This document shows, piece by piece, positions 34,079-41,880 of a stretch of DNA of 64,000 nucleotides. The stretch is from positions 44,347-108,346 of the forward strand of contig CAZIDN010000006.1 in the NCBI GenBank assembly GCA_964537875.1, read 5' to 3'. The notes under the pieces were generated by a model. It ran no database searches. It was not told where the DNA came from and saw only the letters and a list, made by a program, of their open reading frames with translations. Numbering within the stretch: the stretch's first letter is position 1; every line of letters starts with the position of its first letter. Made by a program: the position numbers and the translations under genes. The stretch is from JAPKZH01 sp964537875. Lineage in GTDB: Bacteria; Acidobacteriota; Aminicenantia; Aminicenantales; UBA4085.

Positions 34079-34833
34079 ATGACAATAAATTTGCGGCCGT
34101 CGTACCGGATGATGCTCATTTTGATCTCATAGACGCTTTCCAGCAGGGCCTCGTCGAGAATGTCATCCGGCTTTCCGGAGACGACCACTTGTCCCTGCTT
34201 CATGAAGACCATGGCGTCGGAATATTTTACCGCCATGTCCAGGTTGTGAAGCGTCACCAGAACGGTTTTTTGTTTCTCCGCGGCCAGCTTTTTGGCCAGC
34301 TCCAAGATCTCCGTCTCATGCTTGGGATCGAGAAACGATGTGGGCTCGTCGAGGATGAGGATGTCCGATTTCTGAGCCAGGGCCCGGGCGATCAGAACAA
34401 GGCGCCGCTCGCCGCTGCTGAGCTGGAAATAGGGCCGAGAAGCATAATGTCCCAGAGCGACAAAATCGAGGGCCTCCTGGGCGATCTCGACGTCCCTGGC
34501 CGAAGGAGTGGAAAACATCGGCAGATAGGCCGCCCGCCCCATCAAGATGAAGTCCAGGACGGTATAGTTGAAGATCGAGCTGTGCTCCTGGGGAACATAG
34601 GCCAGGAGCCTGGCCCGTTCATCCTCCCGCATGGCGCCGATATCCCGTCCATCGATGAAGAGTGAGCCCTTGGCCACGGGAAGGATAGCGCAGATACATT
34701 TCAAGAAGGTCGTCTTGCCTGCCCCGTTGGGGCCGACGATGGAGGTCATCTTGGCGCTTTCGAATTGGAGGTGTTCGATGTGGAGCGCGAAATTCCGGTA
34801 GCGAAAGGAGAGATTCTGAACAAGGACGCTCAT
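34075..34833 (-). CDS. ABC importer ATPase, FecE/BtuD family
   Basis: 252 aa. Walker A GPNGAGKTTFL near 35, Q-loop YVPQEHS, signature LSSGERRLVLIARALAQ, Walker B LILDEPTSFLDPKHE, H-loop VLVTLHNLDMA. It belongs to the type II importers for iron-siderophore, heme or cobalamin. Its start overlaps the stop of the permease gene by 4 nt (ATGA), so the three transport genes form an operon transcribed leftward. Confidence 0.9.
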   Translation of the reverse strand: MSVLVQNLSFRYRNFALHIEHLQFESAKMTSIVGPNGAGKTTFLKCICAILPVAKGSLFIDGRDIGAMREDERARLLAYVPQEHSSIFNYTVLDFILMGRAAYLPMFSTPSARDVEIAQEALDFVALGHYASRPYFQLSSGERRLVLIARALAQKSDILILDEPTSFLDPKHETEILELAKKLAAEKQKTVLVTLHNLDMAVKYSDAMVFMKQGQVVVSGKPDDILDEALLESVYEIKMSIIRYDGRKFIVI

Positions 34834-35840
34834 AGCCAGACCTTCTTGGACCTTTTCAGGAGGACGATAAAGAACGGAATGCCGATGAGGCTCGTGAAAA
34901 TCCCCACGGGCACTTCGAACGAGGCAATGCTCCGGGTGATGTTGTCGGCGATCATCAGGAAGCTGGCGCCGAGGGCCGCCGACATCGGGATGACTTTTCG
35001 GTTGTCAACGCCCACCATCATCCGGACAAGATGGGGAATGATGAGTCCGACCCAGCCGATGATCCCGGCGATAGCCGTGGCGGCGGCGGTGATGACGGCC
35101 GTCATCAGGATCACCAGCAGCTTTTCCTTGCGGATGTTGATGCCCAGCGTTTTGGCTTCCTCATCGCTCATGGACAGGACGTTCATTCTCCACCGCATCA
35201 GGATGAGAATGAGGATGCCGGCTCCCATCAGGGGCAGTGAGATGGCCAGGTCTCCCCAGCTGGCCCGCCACAGATTCCCCATCAGCCAATAAAACAGGGC
35301 TTGGAGGGCATACGGGCTGGCGAAAAATTCGATGAGCGACAGCAGGGCCGAGAAAAAAGCCGAGACGATGACGCCGGTCAGGAGAAGGGCAATCATGGGG
35401 GAGTCCGATCTTCTGGCGATGACCAGGACGATGACCATAGCGGCGATGGCAAAAACAAAGGCAGAGATCTGGGGCGGAAAGCTCCTGCCCAGGAAAACCA
35501 TCGACAGCGATGCGCCAAAAGCGGCCCCGGAGGAAATGCCGAGGATGAATTCATTGACAAGGGGATTCTTGAAAAGAGCTTGAAGAGACGCCCCCGAAAC
35601 CGAAAGAGAGGCCCCGACGGCCAAGCCGAGGAGAAGCCTGGGAATCCGGACGCTGAAGACGATGATGAGGGAGTTCGCGGGGAGGCCTTGTTTTAAGGAG
35701 GGGAAGAGAGGGGAGATCAGTGTTTTTAGCAGGTCTTTGACGGGAATATGGACGGTCCCGAAGAGAAGGGACAAAAGAAAAACAAGCAGGGGAAGGAGGC
35801 AGATCAATACGCCGAGAGCCCGCCTTCGACGATTATTCAT
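34830..35840 (-). CDS. ABC importer permease, FecCD/BtuC family
   Basis: 336 aa from ATG 35840 (MNNRRRRALGV), which overlaps the end of the binding-protein gene; a longer frame exists but lies inside that gene. About 10 transmembrane segments with RIPRLLLGLAVGASLSVSGA near 65, NPLVNEFILGISSGAAFGAS near 92, and the ATPase-contact helix GIIGWVGLIIPHLVRMMVG near 245, all typical of FecCD permeases. It works with the proteins encoded on either side. Confidence 0.9.
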   Translation of the reverse strand: MNNRRRRALGVLICLLPLLVFLLSLLFGTVHIPVKDLLKTLISPLFPSLKQGLPANSLIIVFSVRIPRLLLGLAVGASLSVSGASLQALFKNPLVNEFILGISSGAAFGASLSMVFLGRSFPPQISAFVFAIAAMVIVLVIARRSDSPMIALLLTGVIVSAFFSALLSLIEFFASPYALQALFYWLMGNLWRASWGDLAISLPLMGAGILILILMRWRMNVLSMSDEEAKTLGINIRKEKLLVILMTAVITAAATAIAGIIGWVGLIIPHLVRMMVGVDNRKVIPMSAALGASFLMIADNITRSIASFEVPVGIFTSLIGIPFFIVLLKRSKKVWL

Positions 35841-36912
35841 GGGCCCATTCATCGCATTTGAGGAACTTCGAGAGCGAGGAATACAGGGAATCGACGCCGT
35901 AGATTTTTTTGAAGATCTTGTTTCCTTCCCTTGCGATCTGCGCGCTGGCGAACTTATCCGGATAGAACAGCTTGGCCAGATAGAGGGTTTCGACAAGGAC
36001 TTGGCCCATGTCCCACCAATTCCAGAAACCGAAGGTATAAAAAACCTTTTTGTTCTTGACGGCGGCGACGGCTGCCAATCTCGGGTCGCGGAGGACATTC
36101 TCCACGGTGACGATCCTCTCCCGGGGCGGATAATTGCCGTGGATCAGGATGATGTCGGGATTCCACTTGATGATCTGCTCGACATCGACGACCGTCTTGT
36201 CCACGCCGAGAGAGGAGGGGAGAAGATTTTGGGCCAGGTTGATTCCGCCGGCGGCATTGACCGGTTCGTAGAAGACCGGGGTCCGGTTCAATCCGCCGTA
36301 AAACGTCAGGTAGACGCGCGGCTTTTTGGCCCCGGGTTCGTCCAAGACGATGTTCTGGATGCCGGCGATGATTTCCTTGAAATACGTCGCGAGCTCGGCG
36401 GCTTTCTCTTTGCGGTTGAGGATGTCTCCGAGAAGCTTGGTTTCTTCGAGAAGCCTGTCGAAGCGGCCCATCGAGGCCAGGGCGACGACAGGGACCTTGA
36501 TTTTCGCTTGAAGAGATTCGCAGACTTGCCTGTCCTCAGGAGCGCCGAAGATGATATCCGGGTTCAAGCGGGTCAGAGTTTCCATGTTGACGTTATAATC
36601 GGCCATGGAGGTGAGGGGAAGCTGAACTTGAAGAGGATAAACGATCCTGAACAAACGATCGTTGGTGCGAAGAAAATAGTCGATTCCGACCAGACTGTCC
36701 GCGGCGCCGAGGGCAACGATCAGCCGCGTGATTTCAGACTGAAGGGAAAGCACACGCTTCACGTTGGCCGGAATGGTCAAGGTCCTGGACAGGCTGTCAG
36801 TGATGGCCCTTTGATCCTGGCTGGCCGAGCGGGCAGGCAGAAGGCTGCAGAAACATGCGCCCAGCAGGCCGATAGCGGCAAAAGATATGATTTTTTTTGT
36901 GAATCTCTTCAT
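35833..36912 (-). CDS. Periplasmic binding protein of a FecB/BtuF-type importer
   Basis: 359 aa with a signal peptide (MKRFTKKIISFAAIGLLGACFCS) that contains a possible lipobox LGAC. TroA-like fold: SRTLTIPANVKRVLSLQSEI, VGIDYFLRTNDRL, LNPDIIFGAPEDR, WNPDIILIHGNYPP and the conserved spacing helix. NWWDMGQVLVETLYLAKLFY near 310 resembles iron-complex and molybdate-type binding proteins. The ligand cannot be told from the sequence. A TATAAT box lies 13 nt before the ATG. Confidence 0.82.
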   Translation of the reverse strand: MKRFTKKIISFAAIGLLGACFCSLLPARSASQDQRAITDSLSRTLTIPANVKRVLSLQSEITRLIVALGAADSLVGIDYFLRTNDRLFRIVYPLQVQLPLTSMADYNVNMETLTRLNPDIIFGAPEDRQVCESLQAKIKVPVVALASMGRFDRLLEETKLLGDILNRKEKAAELATYFKEIIAGIQNIVLDEPGAKKPRVYLTFYGGLNRTPVFYEPVNAAGGINLAQNLLPSSLGVDKTVVDVEQIIKWNPDIILIHGNYPPRERIVTVENVLRDPRLAAVAAVKNKKVFYTFGFWNWWDMGQVLVETLYLAKLFYPDKFASAQIAREGNKIFKKIYGVDSLYSSLSKFLKCDEWAHE

Positions 36913-36925
36913 GGCGGCAGGCTCT

Positions 36926-36954
36926 ATTATAGAAAATTTTCGGCGTTCTTTCCA
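36926..36954 (-). promoter_or_regulatory. Promoter of the importer operon
   Basis: Minus strand TGGAAA (36949-36954), 17-nt spacer, TATAAT (36926-36931). It is 13 nt before ATG 36912 and no Shine-Dalgarno is visible, suggesting a very short leader. Confidence 0.45.
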
Positions 36955-36972
36955 GAGAAAGGACGCAGTCCA

Positions 36973-37001
36973 TTGATTTTAAGAGACATCGGGGATATAC
37001 T
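36973..37001 (+). promoter_or_regulatory. Promoter of the MFS gene
   Basis: TTGATT (36973-36978), 17-nt spacer, TATACT (36996-37001), about 41 nt before ATG 37043. It is divergent from the importer promoter. Confidence 0.55.
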
Positions 37002-37042
37002 CGGCCCGATTTGAAGCCCTGAAATAGATCCTGGACCTCACC

Positions 37043-38239
37043 ATGAATAAATCCGGCCGGGCCTTGCTCCTCGTTTCTCTGGCGGTCTTCCTAGCCTCTT
37101 CCACCTGGTTTTCAGGCACGGCGGCGGCTCCCGTTTTAAAGGGGATCTGGAACTTGGGAGAAGTCCGGTCCTCGTGGCTGACGATCTCCGTCCAGCTCGG
37201 TTTTATTTTTGGGACGTTTTTCTATGCGCTCCTGAACCTCGCGGATATTTTTAGAACGCGGAAGGTCTTTTTCGTCTCGGCTCTGCTTGGCGCCTTATTC
37301 AATGCTGGTTTTGCCGTGTCTTCGGAAAGCTTCGACATGGCCTTGGCCCTCAGGTTTCTCACGGGCGCAACCCTGGCCGGCGTGTATCCGGTGGGAATGA
37401 AGATCGTCGCCCAATGGTTCCGGACGAGTTTAGGATGGAGGTTGGGTATCATGGTCGGGGCCCTGACTCTGGGAACAGCCGTCCCTTTTCTTTTTTTTGC
37501 CGCCGGCAGCCGTTTGGATTGGAGGATTTTAATATTCACGTCCTCGGTCTGCGCCCTTGCCGGCGGCCTGCTTGTGCTGCTCGGCGTTCCCGACGGCCCC
37601 TATTTGAAAGAGACGCCTCCGTTCGACGCGCGAGCGGCATTCCGGATCTTCCGGTTCCGGACGTTTCGCCTCCAGGCTTTCGGCTACTTCGGCCACATGT
37701 GGGAGCTCTATGCTTTCTGGTCTCTCGTCTCCTCTTATCTTGCGGCGAGCTTCGCCAAAAATGCCCGGCAACTTGTGGGCTCCGTTCCTTTGATTGCTTT
37801 TCTGGTTGTCGGCATTGGTATTGTCGGCTGCGTTCTGGGCGGATGGATGTCCCGATTTGCGGGTGAGCGCAAGGTCGCTCTGGCTTCACTCATCGCTTCG
37901 ACAATATTCTGCAGCCTGTCCGGATTTCTCTTCGAGCTTCCCCCGGGCTTGCTCATTCCGGCTGTTTTGTTTTGGGGCATTGTCGTCGTTTCCGACTCGC
38001 CGCAATTTTCCGCCTTGGCGGCCGTTTCTTGTCCGCCGGAATATACGGGAACGGCCTTGACCATCCAGAACGGCATCGGCTTCGGAATTACCGTCATCTC
38101 CATCCAGTTCATAGCCTGGTTGAGCCAGCGCGTCGGCTGGCAGTGGGCCTTTGTCTTCCTTGCGGCCGGCCCCTTGTTGGGAGCCGTGTCCATGGTGAAA
38201 CTAAAAAATTCTTCCCCAATCCCTACATCCATCCGTTGA
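37043..38239 (+). CDS. Major facilitator superfamily transporter
   Basis: 398 aa with 12 predicted helices. LADIFRTRKVFFVSALLGAL between helices 2 and 3 is the MFS loop motif position, and FLTGATLAGVYPVGMKIVAQ is helix 4. The second half begins near 200 after a central loop. No substrate motif is recognisable. It is divergent from the metal/cofactor importer and convergent with kbl. Confidence 0.8.
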   Translation: MNKSGRALLLVSLAVFLASSTWFSGTAAAPVLKGIWNLGEVRSSWLTISVQLGFIFGTFFYALLNLADIFRTRKVFFVSALLGALFNAGFAVSSESFDMALALRFLTGATLAGVYPVGMKIVAQWFRTSLGWRLGIMVGALTLGTAVPFLFFAAGSRLDWRILIFTSSVCALAGGLLVLLGVPDGPYLKETPPFDARAAFRIFRFRTFRLQAFGYFGHMWELYAFWSLVSSYLAASFAKNARQLVGSVPLIAFLVVGIGIVGCVLGGWMSRFAGERKVALASLIASTIFCSLSGFLFELPPGLLIPAVLFWGIVVVSDSPQFSALAAVSCPPEYTGTALTIQNGIGFGITVISIQFIAWLSQRVGWQWAFVFLAAGPLLGAVSMVKLKNSSPIPTSIR

Positions 38240-38264
38240 AATACAGAGCAACCGGCCCCGGGCC

Positions 38265-39512
38265 CTACATCCCGTACATGTCGATGATTTCTTGTTTCGT
38301 CTTGCCCAGGATGTTGAATTTCCTGCCGACCTTGGTGAAGGCCTCGAGCGCCTTGTCCAAATGATGGATTTCGTGGGCGGCCGAGATCTGTGTCCGGATT
38401 CTCGCCTGCCCTTGGGGCACGACGGGGAAGAAAAAGCCGATGGCATAGACGCCCTCATCATAGAGCGCCCGCGAGAAATCCTGGGATAGCTTGGCGTTGA
38501 ACAGCATGACGGGCACGATCGGCGTGTCGCCTTCTCTCAAGACAAAGCCGGCCTCCGTCAGTCCTTTTCTCCAGTAGGCCGCGTTCTTTTCCAGCTTGTC
38601 TCTCCGCTCCGTCGTCATGGACAGGATGTCGAGGACTTTGAGAACGCCCGCCACGACTACCGGCGCGATGGTGTTGGAGAAAAGATAAGGCCGGGCTCTC
38701 TGGCGGCACATCTCGACGAGCTCCTTGCGGCCGGACACGCATCCGCCAGACGCCCCGCCGAGGGCCTTGCCGAACGTAGTCGTGATGAGATCGATCTTGC
38801 CCATGACTCCGCACTTTTCATGGGTGCCGCGCCCGGTCTTGCCGATGAACCCGGACGAATGCGAATCGTCCACGAGCAACAGGGCCTCGTATTTTTCGCA
38901 CAGGGCGACCATCTCATCCAGCTTGGCCGTGTCGCCGTCCATCGAAAAAACGCCGTCCGTGATGACCAGCTTCAAGCGTTTGTCAGCATGGAGCTGGAGC
39001 TTTGATTCGAGGTGGGCCATATCGGAATGTTTGAACGTGTCGTGCATGGCGCTGCAGAGGCGGATGCCGTCGATCAACGAGGCATGGACCAGCCGGTCGG
39101 AGATCATGACATCGTCCTTGGTCAGGACGGCCTCGAAGACGCCGGCATTGGCGTCCATGCAGGAAGGAAAAAGGATCGTGGCCTCCGTGCCCAAGAACTT
39201 GGTCAACCGATCTTCCAACTCACGGTGGATATCTTGGGTGCCACAGATGAAGCGGACCGAGGACATGCCGTAGCCGCGCGAGTCCAGCCCTTCGTGGGCC
39301 GCCTTGATCACGTCGGGGTGACTGGACAGCCCGAGGTAGTTGTTGGCGCACATGTTGATGACTTTTTTGAGCGAAGAGCCAGCCGGAAATTCGACGTCGA
39401 TATCGGCGGCCTGCGGCGAATGGATGTACCGTTCCATTTTGAAGATGCCGGCATCCTGGATCGCCTTCAATTGATCCTGGTACATAGCTCGAACTTTATC
39501 GCTATAGGCCAT
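38265..39512 (-). CDS. kbl: Alpha-oxoamine synthase, Kbl type (2-amino-3-ketobutyrate CoA ligase)
   Basis: 415 aa. PLP fold type I with the lysine at 249 in TTFGKALGGASGG. The sequence follows E. coli Kbl closely in several blocks: CANNYLGLSSHPDVIKAAHE, GYGMSSVRFICGTQDIHREL, TDGVFSMDGD, LVDDSHSSGFIGKTGRG, RARPYLFSNTIAP. Kbl splits 2-amino-3-ketobutyrate into glycine and acetyl-CoA. Its neighbours here are an acyl carrier protein and an acetyl-CoA synthetase-like enzyme, so an acyl-ACP-using synthase is an alternative. A Tdh enzyme that would supply the Kbl substrate is at 58767-59747. Confidence 0.88.
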   Translation of the reverse strand: MAYSDKVRAMYQDQLKAIQDAGIFKMERYIHSPQAADIDVEFPAGSSLKKVINMCANNYLGLSSHPDVIKAAHEGLDSRGYGMSSVRFICGTQDIHRELEDRLTKFLGTEATILFPSCMDANAGVFEAVLTKDDVMISDRLVHASLIDGIRLCSAMHDTFKHSDMAHLESKLQLHADKRLKLVITDGVFSMDGDTAKLDEMVALCEKYEALLLVDDSHSSGFIGKTGRGTHEKCGVMGKIDLITTTFGKALGGASGGCVSGRKELVEMCRQRARPYLFSNTIAPVVVAGVLKVLDILSMTTERRDKLEKNAAYWRKGLTEAGFVLREGDTPIVPVMLFNAKLSQDFSRALYDEGVYAIGFFFPVVPQGQARIRTQISAAHEIHHLDKALEAFTKVGRKFNILGKTKQEIIDMYGM

Positions 39513-39533
39513 TGGTGTTCTCCTTGTCTATTC

Positions 39534-39664
39534 TGTCATGGCGAGGCGCTTTGCGCCGTGGCCATCTCATGCCTATCGCACCGAGAAGGGGAGATTCCTC
39601 GCTTTGCTCGGAATGACCCTCTGGATGGGATGGCACGCGTCGCTCGCGTTGACAGGGCAAAGCC
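39534..39664 (+). repeat. REP-like intergenic repeat
   Basis: The segment holds GGCGCTTTGCGCC (a short hairpin at 39545-39557) and GAGATTCCTCGCTTTGCTCG followed by GAATGAC (39591-39617). The latter is a common dispersed repeat in many environmental bacteria, recognised from memory. It fills the gap between the acyl carrier protein and kbl genes without any open frame. Confidence 0.6.
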
Positions 39665-39675
39665 ATGATCCTTTT

Positions 39676-39921
39676 TTATTTCACGAATCTTTTGACGAGG
39701 GCCGCGATCTTGTTCACGGAATCGAACGCTTCGGGCGTGGCATCGCCATCGGGGATGGAGATTTTATACCTGTTTTCCAGGAATCTCTTGAGCGAGACCA
39801 TCGAAAACGAATCCACGATCCCGCCCGAGATCAGGGGCGTGTCATAGGTGAGGGGATCGCTTCCCTCTTCCAGATACTCTTCGGACACATATTTGAGGAC
39901 GACGTCCTTCAGGTCTTCCAT
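39676..39921 (-). CDS. Acyl carrier protein
   Basis: 81 aa, AAAAGGAG before ATG. The helical bundle has the phosphopantetheine site at Ser38 in GGIVDSFSMVSLKRFLE; the canonical DSL is DSF here. Acidic overall except the C-terminal KRFVK. It differs from housekeeping AcpP and resembles specialised carrier proteins found beside alpha-oxoamine synthases or AMP-ligases. Its flanking genes (acetyl-CoA synthetase-like upstream, Kbl-like downstream) are in the same orientation. Confidence 0.85.
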   Translation of the reverse strand: MEDLKDVVLKYVSEEYLEEGSDPLTYDTPLISGGIVDSFSMVSLKRFLENRYKISIPDGDATPEAFDSVNKIAALVKRFVK

Positions 39922-39947
39922 GATATGACTCCTTTTAGTAAAAATCC

Positions 39948-39987
39948 GGGGACATGGACCAAATTTCTAAATTCGGTACGTGTCCCC
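39948..39987. repeat. Palindromic GGGGACA hairpin
   Basis: GGGGACATGGACC (39948-39960) and GGTACGTGTCCCC (39975-39987) flank an AAATTT core. The plus strand continues with ATTTTTTC, so it can act as a terminator for plus-strand reads. Similar GGGGACACGTACC palindromes occur near RAYT/Y1-type transposases in other genomes (from memory); none is in this window. Confidence 0.55.
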
Positions 39988-40015
39988 ATTTTTTCTTCCC
40001 CTTTTTTCTTCCAGA

Positions 40016-41719
40016 TCAATCGTTCTCCAGCGTCGAAGTATCGCCGATCTCTTCGCCCCATTCCTTGGCCTTGAGGATGCGGCGCATGATCTTTCCGCTC
40101 CGGGTCTTGGGGAGCGAATCGATATATTCGATCTCCTGGGGCATGGCCAGCGGCGAGAGCTTTTTCCGGATGAAGTTCATGATTTCAAGCTCCAAATCCG
40201 AGCTGGCCGCAAAACCGGGCTTAAGCGTGACAAAGGCCTTGACGACCTCCATGTTGAGCGGGTCGGGCTTGCTGACGACCGCGGATTCCGCGACGGCGGG
40301 ATGCTCGAGCAGGGCGGATTCGACCTCGAACGGACTGACCAGGTGTCCGGCCGTATTGATGACGTCGTCATCGCGGCCGACGAACCAGAAGTAGCCTTCT
40401 TTATCGATGCTGGCCCTGTCTCCCGTGAGGTACCAGCCGTTTTTAAACTTATTTTTATAGGCCTCTTCATTGTTCCAATAGGTCCGCATCATCGACGGCC
40501 AGCCGGGCTTGATGGCGATCAAGCCGATCTTTCCCGGCTCGCCGTAGGGCTCATAGGTTTTCGGGTCGACGACCGTGGCCGTGATCCCGGGGAATGGTTT
40601 TCCCATGGAGCCCGGCTTGATCTTCATCCCGGGATAGTTGCTGATCATGATCGAGCCGGTCTCGGTCTGCCAGAAGCTGTCATGAAAGGGCTTGCCGAAG
40701 ACTTTTTCCGACCAGATGACCGCTTCCGGGTTGAGGGGCTCGCCGACGCTGGCCAGATAGCGGAGGGAGGAATGGTCGTATTTTTTCACGAGCTCATGGC
40801 TGGCCTTCATGAGAGAGCGGATCGCCGTCGGCGCCGAATACCACATGGTCACCTTGTATTTTTCGATGAATCGGTACCAGGCCTCGGCCGAAAATCCGCT
40901 GTCCAGGACGGCCTGGGTGATGCCCGTGCTCCAAGGACCGATGATCCCGTAGGAGGTGCCGGTGACCCAGCCGGGGTCGGCCGTGCACCAATAGATATCA
41001 TTCTCCCGAAGGTCGAGGACCCATTTGGTCGTCAGGTATTGAGAGATGAGCGAGTAATGGACATGCTTGACCCCCTTGGGCTGGCCGGTCGTTCCCGATG
41101 TATAGTGTAGAAGGGAGGGGGATTCGGCCGTGGTCGGGAAAATATCAAAGGAATCGACCGGATCGGCTTTTTCCAACGAGAAAGCGACTTCCCTTTCTTT
41201 GAGAGGGGTCTTTCCGTCGTAGTCGACGATGATGATATGCTTCAAACTGGGAAGCTTGTCCAGGATCTTGCGGACCTTGGGGGCGTGTTTTTTCTGAGTG
41301 AAGACAGCGGACGTTTTGGCGTTATCCAGCCTGACAAAGAGCGACTCATCGCCGAATGCGGAAAAGAGAGGCTGGGCGATAGCCCCCGTTTTCAGGATTC
41401 CCAGCAGACCGATGTAGAGCTCGGGGACCCTGTCCATAAAGAGGCAGACGCGCTCTTCATTCTTGATGCCCAGTCCGCGCAGGAAGGCTCCGATCGTATT
41501 GCTCGCCCGGCGGATGTCATGATAAGTGTATTTCTTCTCGATCCCGCCCAGGCCTTCCCAGAGGAGCGCGAGCTTTTCGCCCTTGCCCTGTTGGCAGATG
41601 CGGTCCGAACAGTACCAGCCGATGTTGATGACCTGGCCCGGTTTGTAGTCAAGTTCCTTCTCGGAGATGGACCAGCTGAAGTTTTTGAGCCGTTCTTCGT
41701 AGGAGCCGATATTTGACAT
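40016..41719 (-). CDS. Acetyl-CoA synthetase-like AMP-forming ligase
   Basis: 567 aa, AAAGGAT before ATG. P-loop LLHYTSGTTGQPKGV near 205, DIYWCTADPGWVTGTSYGII near 242 (a signature of acetate/propionate-CoA ligases of the AcsA type), DSFWQTETGS near 346, and the C-terminal catalytic region GRDDDVINTAGHLVSPFEVE and LPKTRSGKIMRRIL with the conserved Lys. It activates acetate or a short acid to acyl-AMP, then acyl-CoA or possibly the neighbouring carrier protein. A promoter is at 41756-41783. Confidence 0.88.
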   Translation of the reverse strand: MSNIGSYEERLKNFSWSISEKELDYKPGQVINIGWYCSDRICQQGKGEKLALLWEGLGGIEKKYTYHDIRRASNTIGAFLRGLGIKNEERVCLFMDRVPELYIGLLGILKTGAIAQPLFSAFGDESLFVRLDNAKTSAVFTQKKHAPKVRKILDKLPSLKHIIIVDYDGKTPLKEREVAFSLEKADPVDSFDIFPTTAESPSLLHYTSGTTGQPKGVKHVHYSLISQYLTTKWVLDLRENDIYWCTADPGWVTGTSYGIIGPWSTGITQAVLDSGFSAEAWYRFIEKYKVTMWYSAPTAIRSLMKASHELVKKYDHSSLRYLASVGEPLNPEAVIWSEKVFGKPFHDSFWQTETGSIMISNYPGMKIKPGSMGKPFPGITATVVDPKTYEPYGEPGKIGLIAIKPGWPSMMRTYWNNEEAYKNKFKNGWYLTGDRASIDKEGYFWFVGRDDDVINTAGHLVSPFEVESALLEHPAVAESAVVSKPDPLNMEVVKAFVTLKPGFAASSDLELEIMNFIRKKLSPLAMPQEIEYIDSLPKTRSGKIMRRILKAKEWGEEIGDTSTLEND

Positions 41720-41755
41720 GGAGTATCCTTTAGGATTGGATTTTAAAGGGATAAA

Positions 41756-41783
41756 ATTATACCGTATTCTCTCGAAAAATCAA
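41756..41783 (-). promoter_or_regulatory. Promoter of the ligase-ACP-Kbl operon
   Basis: Minus strand TTGATT (41778-41783), 16-nt spacer, TATAAT (41756-41761), 36 nt before ATG 41719. Confidence 0.6.
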
Positions 41784-41821
41784 AACGGCCGCGCTCGAGA
41801 GGATGCCAATCCCTTTGAGCA

Positions 41822-41850
41822 TTGACATTTCTCCATAACTGCAATAAATA
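41822..41850 (+). promoter_or_regulatory. Possible promoter of the 41881 gene
   Basis: TTGACA (41822-41827), 17-nt spacer, TAAATA (41845-41850), about 30 nt before ATG 41881. The -10 box is a weak match. Confidence 0.4.
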
Positions 41851-41880
41851 ATAAGCATAATGTATAAGGAAGGAAGGGGC

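Noticed and set aside
38265..39512. Serine palmitoyltransferase instead of Kbl
   Set aside because: The sequence follows Kbl in many blocks. The carrier-protein context is kept as an open question in the findings, not as the name.
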